Shown here piece after piece: positions 49,197 through 58,223 of a stretch of DNA of 64,000 nucleotides. The stretch comes from Akkermansiaceae bacterium UBA2381 (GTDB taxonomy: Bacteria; Verrucomicrobiota; Verrucomicrobiia; Verrucomicrobiales; DEV007). The position numbers and the translations under genes are program-made. Below the pieces are notes generated by a model. The model ran no database searches. It saw only the letters and a list, made by a program, of their open reading frames with translations, and was not told the DNA's origin. Numbering within the stretch: position 1 is the stretch's first letter; each line of letters begins with the position of its first letter. The stretch covers positions 11,474-75,473 of the forward strand of contig DDSV01000024.1 in the NCBI GenBank assembly GCA_002344215.1, read 5' to 3'.

Positions 49197-52100
49197 CTAC
49201 TCCGTGGCCACAATCGCCGCGCGAAATCCAATATTCATTTGTTTAGTTCCGGGTGAAAACTTGAATCGGCTCGCGGAACGGCAGCCAAAATCCGGACTTT
49301 CCCAGGCCCCGCCTCGAAGCACCCGGAAGCCGTCCGCACCGACGGCTCCTCTTGGATCTTTCACCGGTCCGACCGGATAGGCTTCGGTGTAGCCATCGGC
49401 ACACCACTCCGACACATTGCCATGCATATCATGCAAACCCCAGGCATTCGCACTCTTGGTGGCGACCGGTTGCAGCGTGTTGCCGCTCGTTCCGTCATAC
49501 CAGGCCAGAGCATCGAGGCTGGCGCCCGCATACGGTCCGCTCGTTCCGGCACGACAGGCGTACTCCCATTGTGCCTCGGTCGGCAACCCCCACTCCGTCC
49601 CGGCGGGCAGGGGGTGCAGCTCATTCATCTTCGTGCACCAGGCTTGTGCGTCATCCCAACTGACCTGCTCCACCGGCAGATTCGTCCCGCTGAACTGGCC
49701 GTGGCTTGTCCCCATCACCATCTTCCATTGCTCCTGGGTGGTTTCCGTCTTCGCGATCCAGAAGCCTCTCGTCAGGGTCACGCGGTGCGAGCTTTCATGC
49801 GGCTGTCGCCCGGTCTCGGTCTCCGGACTTCCCATGTCAAAGTCACCGGGCAGGCACCATACCATTTCAATTCCTCCGAAGTTTCCGGTGATGGGTCTCT
49901 CCTGGCGCTCCGTCAGATCCTTTGCCGGATCTTTCGCGGCCTTGGGCACCACGAAATACCCCATCATGTTGTTTCCTTCCCACCCGGTTGCCACACAGGG
50001 TTTGTGTCCTCGGTCAGGATAGCCCGGGTCCCGTCGAGGAGCGACAAAATGCAGATAGATTTGCTTCCCGGTCGAGGCGTTGGACAGGCGGACCACATTT
50101 TTTGCGTGGACGTTCCATGTCACATTATCCCACACGCCGTGTATATCGTCCCGGAGATAGGGCTTAATTTTTCCATCGGCTAGAAACTGCCCGAAGACAG
50201 GTTCGTAAGTCGTGGAAAAATCAGTGACCGTGTTCCCCTTTCGTTTCCAGTAGAGATAGTTAAAAACCATTCCGGCGAGACCCTCGGTATAACTCACCGG
50301 GATTTTCGCTTCGCCATAACGCCGCCCCTGGATAGCCTTTCCGCCCAAGCTGGTCGTTTCAAAGCTGCTTGCTGAGGTGAATTTCAGGTTGATCGCGTCG
50401 CTGGAGAACTCCGATTTTCCAGGTCCGGTAATGGCGATCTGATTCGGCCCGATCGGCCTCCAACTGTATCCGGCCTGGATATCGCTCGTCCGGTAATTCG
50501 GATTGTCGACGACGATGATCCGGACGGTCCAGTCCGCGTTGAAGGCAAAGCGATTGGTGTAGGATTCCCCCTCCCAGTCGTAGGACCATTCGCTATCGAC
50601 CAGCTCGTCGATGTAGTTGGTCTCGAAGGCCACTCCCTGAGGCGGAAGTCGCAGCTTCGGGGCGTCGTTATCGATTCCCGGGACCACTCGTCCGAGCGGA
50701 ACAGTCGTTCTCCCGGCGGCGGCATCGGAAAGCACACTCAAGGTGCCGAACCACGGGTGCAAACCCTCCACCGCCGTGACGGGAGTATAAGTGACCGCCA
50801 CCGGCTCGGATGCGCCCGCTTTGATCACGCCACTAAAGCTCCCCGACATTTCCTCATTCCCGGAGAAGTCGATCCCGCTGACATTGAGATCCGCGTCTCC
50901 CACGTTGCGAATCTGGAGATTCACCGTCCGTCCCCTCCCCACGGCCACTTCGCCAAAACCGAGACTCTCGTCGAGTTCGATCGCCGCCTTGCCTTTGGGC
51001 AGGGCGATGCCCCCGGTGACGACGAGCGAAAAGTTCTGGCGGGCGATCGTCTTCTTCAATGATCCGTCGAGAGACACCGTCACCTGGTAGAGGCCGGGAC
51101 CATCGAGCGTTGGTTTCGCGCGGTCGAAGACATGCTCGACATTGTCCGTATCATTCTTTCCCCGAATCGCCCCGGCCTCCAGCTTCGCCAGACTCCAGTC
51201 GCCCACGTAGGGCATCTTGTAGGGCTCGTGCACTTCTCCATTGGGTCCGGTGATGACGAGGTCGAGGTTGTGGGAGAGCACGGAGGTGCGGCTGTCACTC
51301 CCCTGCTCCGGACCGGCCGGATCGGTCCAGCACAGAGTGACCCGGATGGGAGTGCTGCCATCGCTCAGGAAGCGGTGGGTGAAGGGCACCTTGTCGGCGA
51401 GGATGGCCCCCTCGATCAGTTTGGCGTCGGCTTTGGGATCCGTTTTATCCACATGCTTCTTATGAGCCAGAATGATGTCCGCCGCCGCCTTGACATTGAT
51501 GAGTCCCCATCCATTGGAATAGTCGGGACCGGGAGTGCCGAGATCGTCCGCCGTATGGATGAGGAGTGCCTTCATCAGGCTCGAGGGCATGAGTTTCTTG
51601 AACTCGTTCTGGTAGAGTTCGGCCAGCAGAGCCGCCGAACCTGTGGCGGATGGGGCGGCCATGCTCGTTCCGCTATCACTGGCATACTTGCTCCAGCCAT
51701 CGGAAATCGGGGAGTAGACCTCGAATCCATTGGCCACAATATCGGGCTTGATCCGTCCGTCGTCGGTTGGGCCCCAACTGGAAAAGTCGGTCATGATTGC
51801 TCCCTCCAGCGAGCGGCTACCGCCACTCACCGCGTCTTTAACCGCACCCACCGTGATGACATTCTTAGCGATACCGGCCCCGCGAATGTTTTCAAACCCA
51901 TTCCGGTATTTCCCATCCCCCAGGGGACTCTCGTCATCATCATAGATAAAACCACCTTCCGTTTTCTTTTGCATATCCCCTTTTTCAAAGGTGCCTGTGC
52001 CGTCGAGATACTGGATCCAGTCGCGCGGCTCCGGATTGTGATCTCTGTCGTTTGCCGCCGCAAAAAAGCTGGTCAGATAGGGCAGCGAAAACGCCACTGT

Positions 52101-52952
52101 ATCGATCACTTTTGATCGATCGCTGTAACGTCCGAACTTCTCCTCAATAGGTTTCCGACCGGTGCCCCAATCTTCATCGCGAATCTTCGCGCCACACCAA
52201 TACTTGAATTGTTCGTAGCCGGCCATGATCCCGTAGGAGTGATTCGAAATCGATAGCTTGTCACTCTCCGTGGCGGAACCGGCTCCGGCCAACAGCATTT
52301 CCGATATATCAAAATTCCAATCGTACGACTCTACCTCGCTCTCAGGAGCCATGCCCTTTGCTTTGGAATCGATCCCATCCGCCGTGATTGTCCCAATCAC
52401 GTGGGTCGGGTGATCTTGGCTACTGACTTTATCCTTCGTCTCAACTCCCCCATGCGAGAATTCCTTGTGCCCGCCCGCAACTCCGCCATCCCAAACGCCG
52501 ACCCTCACGCCAAATCCATCGAGATCATAGGGAGCTGCCTGACCCCGGATCTGTGATGCCCCGCTGGAAATGGCCGCGTCTACATTCATGGTGGAATAAT
52601 AGATTGGGCCATCGTCGTCAAATCCCTGAAGTTCAATGATTGTCCCGTCGTCGAGCACCTCCCTAGTCGTGATCCCAAGCTGCCTGGCCCTGGCATGAGC
52701 GGCCTCGCGGATCGCCTCTTCCCGGGCCTTTACCTGGCCGGCGATTCTTTCGCGCACGGCGGGATCACTCAAATCCGACGTTTCGAGCAGTTCGGTGAGT
52801 TCTTCACTGATGGCCGGTTCCTGCTCGACTCCGACAGTCCCCGTCAGATCGCTGTCAGGATTCTGAATCGTTGAACTGCGCTGCCACCAGAAAAATATCG
52901 CCAGGGCCGCTAACAAACCAACTGAGACCAGGATAACTGTTCTTGGCTTCAT
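49197..52952 (-). CDS. Subtilisin-like protease fused to a formylglycine-generating-enzyme-like domain
   Basis: The 1251-residue protein begins with a membrane anchor or signal (VILVSVGLLAALAIFFWW). A propeptide-like stretch follows, then an S8 peptidase domain. The catalytic triad fits Asp in GFGVRVGVWDGGVAGG near residue 153, His in HPTHVIGTITADGI near 180 and Ser in SDSGTSMAAPSATGSA near 425, with the oxyanion Asn in FFAAANDRDH. A beta-sandwich follows (LGFGEVAVGRGRTVNLQIRN). The last 220 residues are a SUMF1/FGE-like domain: GNFGGIEMVWCLPGDFDMG, LPTEAQWEYACRAGT, HDMHGNVSEWCADG and RVLRGGAWESPDFGCRSAS. The paired cysteines of true FGE are not both present, so it probably does not make formylglycine. 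S8 proteins with this tail are unusual to me. Confidence 0.82.
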   Translation of the reverse strand: MKPRTVILVSVGLLAALAIFFWWQRSSTIQNPDSDLTGTVGVEQEPAISEELTELLETSDLSDPAVRERIAGQVKAREEAIREAAHARARQLGITTREVLDDGTIIELQGFDDDGPIYYSTMNVDAAISSGASQIRGQAAPYDLDGFGVRVGVWDGGVAGGHKEFSHGGVETKDKVSSQDHPTHVIGTITADGIDSKAKGMAPESEVESYDWNFDISEMLLAGAGSATESDKLSISNHSYGIMAGYEQFKYWCGAKIRDEDWGTGRKPIEEKFGRYSDRSKVIDTVAFSLPYLTSFFAAANDRDHNPEPRDWIQYLDGTGTFEKGDMQKKTEGGFIYDDDESPLGDGKYRNGFENIRGAGIAKNVITVGAVKDAVSGGSRSLEGAIMTDFSSWGPTDDGRIKPDIVANGFEVYSPISDGWSKYASDSGTSMAAPSATGSAALLAELYQNEFKKLMPSSLMKALLIHTADDLGTPGPDYSNGWGLINVKAAADIILAHKKHVDKTDPKADAKLIEGAILADKVPFTHRFLSDGSTPIRVTLCWTDPAGPEQGSDSRTSVLSHNLDLVITGPNGEVHEPYKMPYVGDWSLAKLEAGAIRGKNDTDNVEHVFDRAKPTLDGPGLYQVTVSLDGSLKKTIARQNFSLVVTGGIALPKGKAAIELDESLGFGEVAVGRGRTVNLQIRNVGDADLNVSGIDFSGNEEMSGSFSGVIKAGASEPVAVTYTPVTAVEGLHPWFGTLSVLSDAAAGRTTVPLGRVVPGIDNDAPKLRLPPQGVAFETNYIDELVDSEWSYDWEGESYTNRFAFNADWTVRIIVVDNPNYRTSDIQAGYSWRPIGPNQIAITGPGKSEFSSDAINLKFTSASSFETTSLGGKAIQGRRYGEAKIPVSYTEGLAGMVFNYLYWKRKGNTVTDFSTTYEPVFGQFLADGKIKPYLRDDIHGVWDNVTWNVHAKNVVRLSNASTGKQIYLHFVAPRRDPGYPDRGHKPCVATGWEGNNMMGYFVVPKAAKDPAKDLTERQERPITGNFGGIEMVWCLPGDFDMGSPETETGRQPHESSHRVTLTRGFWIAKTETTQEQWKMVMGTSHGQFSGTNLPVEQVSWDDAQAWCTKMNELHPLPAGTEWGLPTEAQWEYACRAGTSGPYAGASLDALAWYDGTSGNTLQPVATKSANAWGLHDMHGNVSEWCADGYTEAYPVGPVKDPRGAVGADGFRVLRGGAWESPDFGCRSASRFKFSPGTKQMNIGFRAAIVATE

Positions 52953-53032
52953 ATACTCCCGGAAATCAAATCAAATTCCCCGTTACAGTTTTTTCCGGTG
53001 ACTCAGCGGGAGTCGGGGAGAGAGTGGAGCTT

Positions 53033-53320
53033 CTACGGCTTGGCGTAGCTGAATGTCAGTATATAATTATACTGTTCTCCAACTCTCTTAACCTGTGTCC
53101 CCACGACGACGTAGTTGCCTCCTGATTTCTGCCGGGCCTGATTCTCCGCATCGGCTTTTGCTTCGTTGCCGGTTTTTCCCGTGCCAAAAACCGTGTCGGA
53201 GATGCGTTCCTCAGCAAGCTGGACCGTTCCCGCCCGGGCCGATGATTGGCATGCAAGGAAATGGAAGGTGAGACCAAAGACAAACAATAGCAGCACGCTG
53301 CGTCGATGGATGGGATTCAT
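53033..53320 (-). CDS. Small exported protein, unknown (paralogous leader with 53383)
   Basis: The 95-residue protein has signal peptide MNPIHRRSVLLLFVFGLTFH, followed by FLACQSSARA (a lipobox-like LAC is possible). The mature part has ADAENQARQKSGGNYVVVGT and ends VGEQYNYILTFSYAKP, possibly a small alpha/beta fold similar in style to proteins that carry a DUF4156-like pattern. No family was recognised. Its first 20 residues and 5' flank are nearly the same as those of the gene at 53383. Confidence 0.55.
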   Translation of the reverse strand: MNPIHRRSVLLLFVFGLTFHFLACQSSARAGTVQLAEERISDTVFGTGKTGNEAKADAENQARQKSGGNYVVVGTQVKRVGEQYNYILTFSYAKP

Positions 53321-53366
53321 AAGTTACTAATTGATTGATTAACTAACAGGAAATTGCTTTGAACGG
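53262..53366 (-). repeat. Duplicated 5' leader and signal-peptide segment, copy 1
   Basis: This segment covers the signal-peptide codons of the gene at 53033 and about 45 bases upstream of its ATG. It aligns with 53759-53868: identical runs include CTGCGTCGATGGATGG and GTTACTA, and the upstream edges share TTGCTTTGAACGG versus TGCCTTTAAACGG. The match stops inside the mature coding region. Confidence 0.7.
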
Positions 53367-53382
53367 AGAGGCAGTGAAGCCT

Positions 53383-53817
53383 TCACCATCCGAAGATGCT
53401 GCGAGGGGCTCCGTATTGCTCCGGCCAGGGCTGGTAGGCCACATCCGTGGGACCGACGACGTAGGCGAGCATCGACCATCCGTTGCCCGTCTGCCCGAGC
53501 AGCGCAAAGATGGTGAGCCCGTCCATAAATTCCTCCTGCGCAAAGACCGTCTCCGACTTTGCGATCTTCCCGCCTCCCGGGCGTTGGGGTTCCAACCTCG
53601 TGAAACAGAACCCGTCCTGGACGCGCATCTCCTTGACGACAAACTCCACCGCTCCACCGAGATCGCCCTGCGCCCGGGGGCGGATCGCGTCGAGGACTGC
53701 CTTGCGCTCGGCACTGCCGCTGGCCGGTTGGGAGAGGGGGCCGCATTCGGCCTGGAAATTGAAGGCGAGACCGAATACAAAAAATAGCAGCAGGCTGCGT
53801 CGATGGATGGGGTTCAT
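53383..53817 (-). CDS. Small exported protein, unknown (paralogous leader with 53033)
   Basis: The 144-residue protein has signal peptide MNPIHRRSLLLFFVFGLAFN, nearly identical to that of the next gene. The mature part (VLDAIRPRAQGDLGGAVEFV, VQDGFCFTRLEPQRPGGGK) resembles the small secreted proteins with a conserved MDGLTIFALLGQTGNGW segment, in which a helix and strands repeat. No enzyme motif was seen. It lies 63 bases upstream of the gene at 53033 on the same strand. The two mature parts are not obviously related, so only the leader was duplicated. Confidence 0.6.
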   Translation of the reverse strand: MNPIHRRSLLLFFVFGLAFNFQAECGPLSQPASGSAERKAVLDAIRPRAQGDLGGAVEFVVKEMRVQDGFCFTRLEPQRPGGGKIAKSETVFAQEEFMDGLTIFALLGQTGNGWSMLAYVVGPTDVAYQPWPEQYGAPRSIFGW

Positions 53818-53868
53818 GAGTTACTAGTTGGTTGAATGATGATTAAGTTGGAACTGCCTTTAAACGGG
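53759..53868 (-). repeat. Duplicated 5' leader and signal-peptide segment, copy 2
   Basis: This partner of 53262-53366 covers the signal-peptide codons and upstream flank of the gene at 53383. Divergence is about one base in eight over the aligned part. Because the flank is included, each copy may carry its own promoter or ribosome-binding region. Confidence 0.7.
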
Positions 53869-54070
53869 GCGTAAAGACTCAGTATGTGAGGCGTTCGGAC
53901 GGCTTGAGAGATTGGTTTCCATCGCTCCTAGTCCCGGTTTTTTCCCCGATGTTTCAAAAAAAGTGAAACTTTCGTTAGAAACTCCCACGGGACCGGTTCT
54001 TTCGCCTTTCCCTCGGGGGGAAATGCTGTCAGGACTACGGAGCGAAAGGGTTTTACCCGCCGCCGACCGC

Positions 54071-54814
54071 ATGTCTCCCGACGCCTTGAGCTACACTGCG
54101 TTCCCCACTACCCACTGGACCCTCGTCCAGGCGGTGCAGAGCGGTGATCCCGCGTCCGTCGCCCGGGCGATGGAGGAACTGTGCAAGGGCTACTGGTATC
54201 CCATCTACGCCTTCCTGCGGCGGAGCGGGCACAGCCAGGCGGACGCGCAGGATTTCACGCAGGCTTTTTTCCACCGCCTTATCACCGAAGAGGCCATCCT
54301 CGCGGCCCGGCAGGAGAACGGGAAGCTGCGTTCCTACCTACTCGCCGTTCTCAAGCGGCTCCTCAGCGATCACGGTCGCCATCATTCGGCCCAGCGGCGC
54401 GGCGGGGGAATTGCCCATGTCTCCTTCGACGCGATGGAGGCGGAAGAGCGCTACGCCTGCGAACCAAAGGACACGGACGACCCGGAGTCAGTTTTCATCC
54501 GCGCCTGGGCAAACGAACTTCTTGACGGAGTGAGGGAAAAGTTGCGGACCGCCTACGAATCGGCGGGACGGACTGAAGTCTTTGATCTGCTGCTGCCGTT
54601 TTTGATGTGGGATGACGACCCTCCCTCACATCGCGAGATCGCCGATAAAATCGGCTCGAGTGAAACGGCGACGCGCATTCTCATCCATCGACTCCGCGTA
54701 AAGTTCCGTAGTCTCGTCCGCGAAGAAGTAGCCCGCACCGTACTACGCCCCGAGGAGATCCCGGCGGAGATGATATGGCTGCAAGCTGTTCTCGCAGGAA
54801 AGTCTGCCCCTTGA
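54071..54814 (+). CDS. ECF-family RNA polymerase sigma factor (Planctomycete-type)
   Basis: The 247-residue protein starts MSPDALSYTAFPTTHWTLVQ. Region 2 reads LCKGYWYPIYAFLRRSGHSQ then DAQDFTQAFFHRLI, the typical form in the ECF group linked to Ser/Thr kinases in Planctomycetes and Verrucomicrobia. SDHGRHHSAQRRGGG follows. Region 4 has SHREIADKIGSSETATRILI near residue 196, the helix-turn-helix for -35 recognition. The longer frame from 53912 is less likely. The kinase gene begins 74 bases downstream on the same strand, so both may be one regulatory unit. Target promoters are unknown. Confidence 0.88.
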   Translation: MSPDALSYTAFPTTHWTLVQAVQSGDPASVARAMEELCKGYWYPIYAFLRRSGHSQADAQDFTQAFFHRLITEEAILAARQENGKLRSYLLAVLKRLLSDHGRHHSAQRRGGGIAHVSFDAMEAEERYACEPKDTDDPESVFIRAWANELLDGVREKLRTAYESAGRTEVFDLLLPFLMWDDDPPSHREIADKIGSSETATRILIHRLRVKFRSLVREEVARTVLRPEEIPAEMIWLQAVLAGKSAP

Positions 54815-54888
54815 TCGTTGGACTTTTATGGTAACGGCGACGGAAAAAGCGGGACTGAACAGGTGTCGCCCACTTGCCCTCTGATTTC

Positions 54889-57800
54889 ATGACCGAAGAC
54901 CGTCCATCCCCTAGTCCGAGTCCTGCTTCCGGCGTGGAGAACTATCAACTCGGCAAGGAGATCTCGACCGGCGGAATGGGAAGCGTATTGGAGGCGCACG
55001 ACGGCAAGCTCGACCGCACCGTCGCGATCAAGGTGATGCTGCTCGAAGGCGACGCGAGTCCGGCGATGCGCGAGCGTTTCCTCCGCGAAGCGAAAGTCCT
55101 CGCGATGCTCGCCCATCCTAACATTGTGCCCATTCACGATCTCGTCTGGGAGGACGACCGGCCGCTCTTCTATTCGATGAAGCGGGTGAACGGTCGTTCG
55201 CTCGGGGCCATCCTCAAGGATCTGCGGAAGGAAGATCCCGAAGCCCTCCGCGAGTATCCGCTCGATCGGCTCCTCCTCATTTTTCGAAAAGTCTGTGACG
55301 CCGTCGCCTTCGCCCACAGCAAAGGCGTGCTGCACCGCGACCTCAAGCCCGACAATATCATGGTCGGCGAGTTCGGTGAGGTGCTGGTGATGGATTGGGG
55401 GCTGGCGGTGATCAGAGACTTGGAGAGGGGGAGCGCGGGAGACGGAGAGAGTTCCGATTCGGAGCTCTCTCCGTCTCCAAGTCTCTCCCTCCCTCCCTCC
55501 GGAGTGACCCTCCACGGCGCCGTTCTCGGCACGCCGCAATATATGTCGCCCGAGCAGGCCAGCGGCAACATGGCGGAGGTCGATGAACGTTCCGACATCT
55601 ATGCGCTCGGGGGCATCCTCTACGCGATCCTCACGCTGCGGCCTCCGGTCGAGGGAGAATCGGCGCTGGAGATTCTCGAGAAGGTGAGTCGTGGCGAGAT
55701 TGAGGCTCCGACCGCCTTTGAAACTCAGTCCGGCAGTCGCGGACGCCCCTTCCAGCGCGGGCCTATTCTCGAGGCGAGGCAGATTAGGCCACTTCGACAC
55801 CTGCGCGGAGGCAAGGTCCCGGCGGCGCTCTCGGCCGTGGCGATGAAGGCGCTGCATCTTGAGAAAGCGCGCCGTTACGATTCGGTCGTGGCGCTCGGAG
55901 CGGAAATCGAGGCTTTCCAGAGTGGTTTTGCCACGGGAGCGGAAGAGGCGAGCGCCTGGCGGCAGTTGCGGCTCTTCCTCGGGCGTCATCACATCGTGGC
56001 CCTCTCGCTCGCCGTGCTCATGATCTCCGGGATCAGTTTTGTCTGGAAGGTCATGGCGAGCGAGCGCCATGCCCAACGATCGCTCGCGACCGCCCAAATC
56101 GCTCTCGCCGATGTCGCCTTCAAAGAAGGAGACGTCACCGGCATGACCAACGCGCTCGAGGTAGTGCCCGACGCCCTGCGCGATCAGAGCTGGCGTTACC
56201 TCTCCGCCAAGCAGGACTCGTCCCTCGGATCCCTGAAGATCCCGGGCTTCTGCGAACAGGTGACTGATGTATTTGCAGTGCCCAACGCACCGGCACAATT
56301 CGCGATCGCGAGTCGCGATGGTCGAATCGGCATCGTCGACGTCGTGAGCAAAACGCTTCTCCGCACGATCGACACCGGTCATTCCGGTGAGCTGCGCCTC
56401 AGCATCTCCGGCGATGGCAAACGTCTCCTGAGCCGCACCAGTTCGGCCGGTGAGGCGGCTTTGTATGATCTCGCCACGGGCGAAAAACTGAAGAGTTTTC
56501 CCGTATCGATTTCAGAGGATCCCGAACACCCCTTTCTGCAAACCCTTGCACTCAACGACACCGGAACGCTTGCCGCTTTCGCCGACTTTGACAGGGCCGC
56601 GCTGAACCTTGTTGACACAATCACCGGGGCGGTTCGCTGGACAAAACCCTTCCACCCTTTGCGAATGGTCTTCGCTTCGCATGGGCAGGCCTTGGCCCTC
56701 ATCCAGCACGAAGACTACGTCCTCGAGGGACTCAAACTCACCGATGGCAGTTCCGCCTTCCGCTCGCGCCTCAATGCCCACCCGAATACGATGGCACCGA
56801 GTCCCGATCACGCCCGGCTCGCCATCGGCCTGATCTCGGGCGAGGTGGAGGTCTATCATTCCAACAACGGTGTGAGGATTGAGCGCCAGCGGGTCGCGTC
56901 CTTGCCTGTATCGCAGGTGGCGTATAGCGCGGGAGACAACGTGATCACCCTCGGTGGCAGCGCCTCTCAGAACGTCGCCGTCAGCCGGTCGCTGTCTTTG
57001 TTTCATCCGAGCGATCTGGCACCCATGGGCAGCTTCCACGGCATCAACCATTACCCGGGTCATTTGACGCTCAGCGTGAATCACCGCAGCGGACACCTCC
57101 TCACAAAACAATCCCCGCCGCAGCTCTGGCATTTCCCGGATCAGCCCCTCTCCGAGATGCGGTCGGGTGGTGACGAAGGCTGGTCGTGCCATTTTCTCTC
57201 GAATACCGGATTGCTCGCCCGGGGGGAGGGCGGCTTCCGGACACTCCTTGATGTGTCGGATCCGCGGGCTCCCTTCGCGATCGGTTCTCCCTTTGCCAAA
57301 AGTCATGCCGTTAACGCGGTTCATCCGTCGTCCGGTCTCATCGCCACGTCCTACTCGCGGAACAGTCTCACCACGCCCGGGGCGGTGCTCAGCCTGTGGC
57401 AGGCGACGAAGGACGGCGTTGCCGAAACGTGGTCCCGCCCCGGCGAAATCGGGAGAAGCAGCGACGGCACCATGCACCTCGACTTCGATGCAGGTGGCAA
57501 ACGCCTTCTCCGCACAACCCCTCAACCCCAAGGTCATCTTTTCATCCACGACGTCCGCACCGGCGAGGTGCTCCTCGATATCGAACACGATGCCCACAAG
57601 GCGATCTTTGCCGGTTCGCCGGAACGCATCATCTCCATTTCCAGCGAGCTTCAGGAGGACAACACCCAGAAGGGGAACATCGCCCTCCTCGATCCAAAGG
57701 ATGGTCGCGTCCTCGCCTCGTTCGATCACGACAGCGCATTCTACGCGCTCGCCGCCTCACCCGACCGCCGTCTCATTGCCGTCGGCGGGAGCGATCACTT

Positions 57801-58107
57801 CATCCGGATTCTCGATGCCGATACCCTCGCGGAGAAGTACCGCTTTCGCGGCCACGATCAGACGATCTCGGCCCTTTGCTTTCATCCGGCGCAACCTTTC
57901 CTCGCCTCCGGTGCCGACGATCATAGCATCAAGCTCTGGCACTACGAAGACGCCACCCTGCTGCAAACCTTCGTCGGCATTGAGGGGCTGCCAAGGTCGA
58001 TCACCATCAGTCCCGACGGCCAGCTCCTCGCCACTGATGGTCGGGACCGCGCCGTTCGAGTGTTTGAGCTACCACCCTTGTTCGAAGGAAGCGGCACCCC
58101 GCGTTGA
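54889..58107 (+). CDS. Membrane Ser/Thr protein kinase with C-terminal WD40-type repeats
   Basis: The 1072-residue protein starts MTEDRPSPSPSPASGVENYQ. The kinase domain (about 20-330) has the glycine loop ISTGGMGSVLEA, the ATP-lysine in VAIKVM, HRDLKPDNIM and GTPQYMSPEQAS. The usual DFG is DWG (VMDWGLAVIR), common in this group. An insert (ERGSAGDGESSDSELSPSPS) between DWG and the activation-loop end is encoded by a palindromic element. A membrane span lies near residue 375 (IVALSLAVLMISGISFVW). The extracytoplasmic part (about 400-1072) forms beta-propeller-like repeats; the clearest is LCFHPAQPFLASGADDHSIK then WHYEDATLLQT. The upstream TTG start would add five residues. The ECF gene precedes it. 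Confidence 0.9.
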   Translation: MTEDRPSPSPSPASGVENYQLGKEISTGGMGSVLEAHDGKLDRTVAIKVMLLEGDASPAMRERFLREAKVLAMLAHPNIVPIHDLVWEDDRPLFYSMKRVNGRSLGAILKDLRKEDPEALREYPLDRLLLIFRKVCDAVAFAHSKGVLHRDLKPDNIMVGEFGEVLVMDWGLAVIRDLERGSAGDGESSDSELSPSPSLSLPPSGVTLHGAVLGTPQYMSPEQASGNMAEVDERSDIYALGGILYAILTLRPPVEGESALEILEKVSRGEIEAPTAFETQSGSRGRPFQRGPILEARQIRPLRHLRGGKVPAALSAVAMKALHLEKARRYDSVVALGAEIEAFQSGFATGAEEASAWRQLRLFLGRHHIVALSLAVLMISGISFVWKVMASERHAQRSLATAQIALADVAFKEGDVTGMTNALEVVPDALRDQSWRYLSAKQDSSLGSLKIPGFCEQVTDVFAVPNAPAQFAIASRDGRIGIVDVVSKTLLRTIDTGHSGELRLSISGDGKRLLSRTSSAGEAALYDLATGEKLKSFPVSISEDPEHPFLQTLALNDTGTLAAFADFDRAALNLVDTITGAVRWTKPFHPLRMVFASHGQALALIQHEDYVLEGLKLTDGSSAFRSRLNAHPNTMAPSPDHARLAIGLISGEVEVYHSNNGVRIERQRVASLPVSQVAYSAGDNVITLGGSASQNVAVSRSLSLFHPSDLAPMGSFHGINHYPGHLTLSVNHRSGHLLTKQSPPQLWHFPDQPLSEMRSGGDEGWSCHFLSNTGLLARGEGGFRTLLDVSDPRAPFAIGSPFAKSHAVNAVHPSSGLIATSYSRNSLTTPGAVLSLWQATKDGVAETWSRPGEIGRSSDGTMHLDFDAGGKRLLRTTPQPQGHLFIHDVRTGEVLLDIEHDAHKAIFAGSPERIISISSELQEDNTQKGNIALLDPKDGRVLASFDHDSAFYALAASPDRRLIAVGGSDHFIRILDADTLAEKYRFRGHDQTISALCFHPAQPFLASGADDHSIKLWHYEDATLLQTFVGIEGLPRSITISPDGQLLATDGRDRAVRVFELPPLFEGSGTPR
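55414..55486 (+). repeat. Nested inverted repeats inside the kinase gene
   Basis: Two perfect inverted repeats overlap here. AGAGACTTGGA (55414-55424) pairs with TCCAAGTCTCT (55476-55486), and GAGACGGAGAGAG (55439-55451) pairs with CTCTCTCCGTCTC (55465-55477). The length encodes about 24 in-frame codons without a stop. The composition (purine run then pyrimidine run) is unlike the flanking kinase sequence, suggesting a mobile palindromic insertion. Confidence 0.8.
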
Positions 58108-58223
58108 GGCCGCCTCCTCGGAGGCGATGACCGGGAGAACTCAAAGAGACGAAGCGCGATTCCGGCTTCCTTCGCAAAGGTGTATGGCGAAGACTTTACT
58201 GCAAAGGATCTCGACACGGTTTC

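Noticed and set aside
58111..58126. Hairpin CGCCTC / GAGGCG just after the kinase stop
   Set aside because: The stem is only six bases and no T run follows, so it was not called a terminator.
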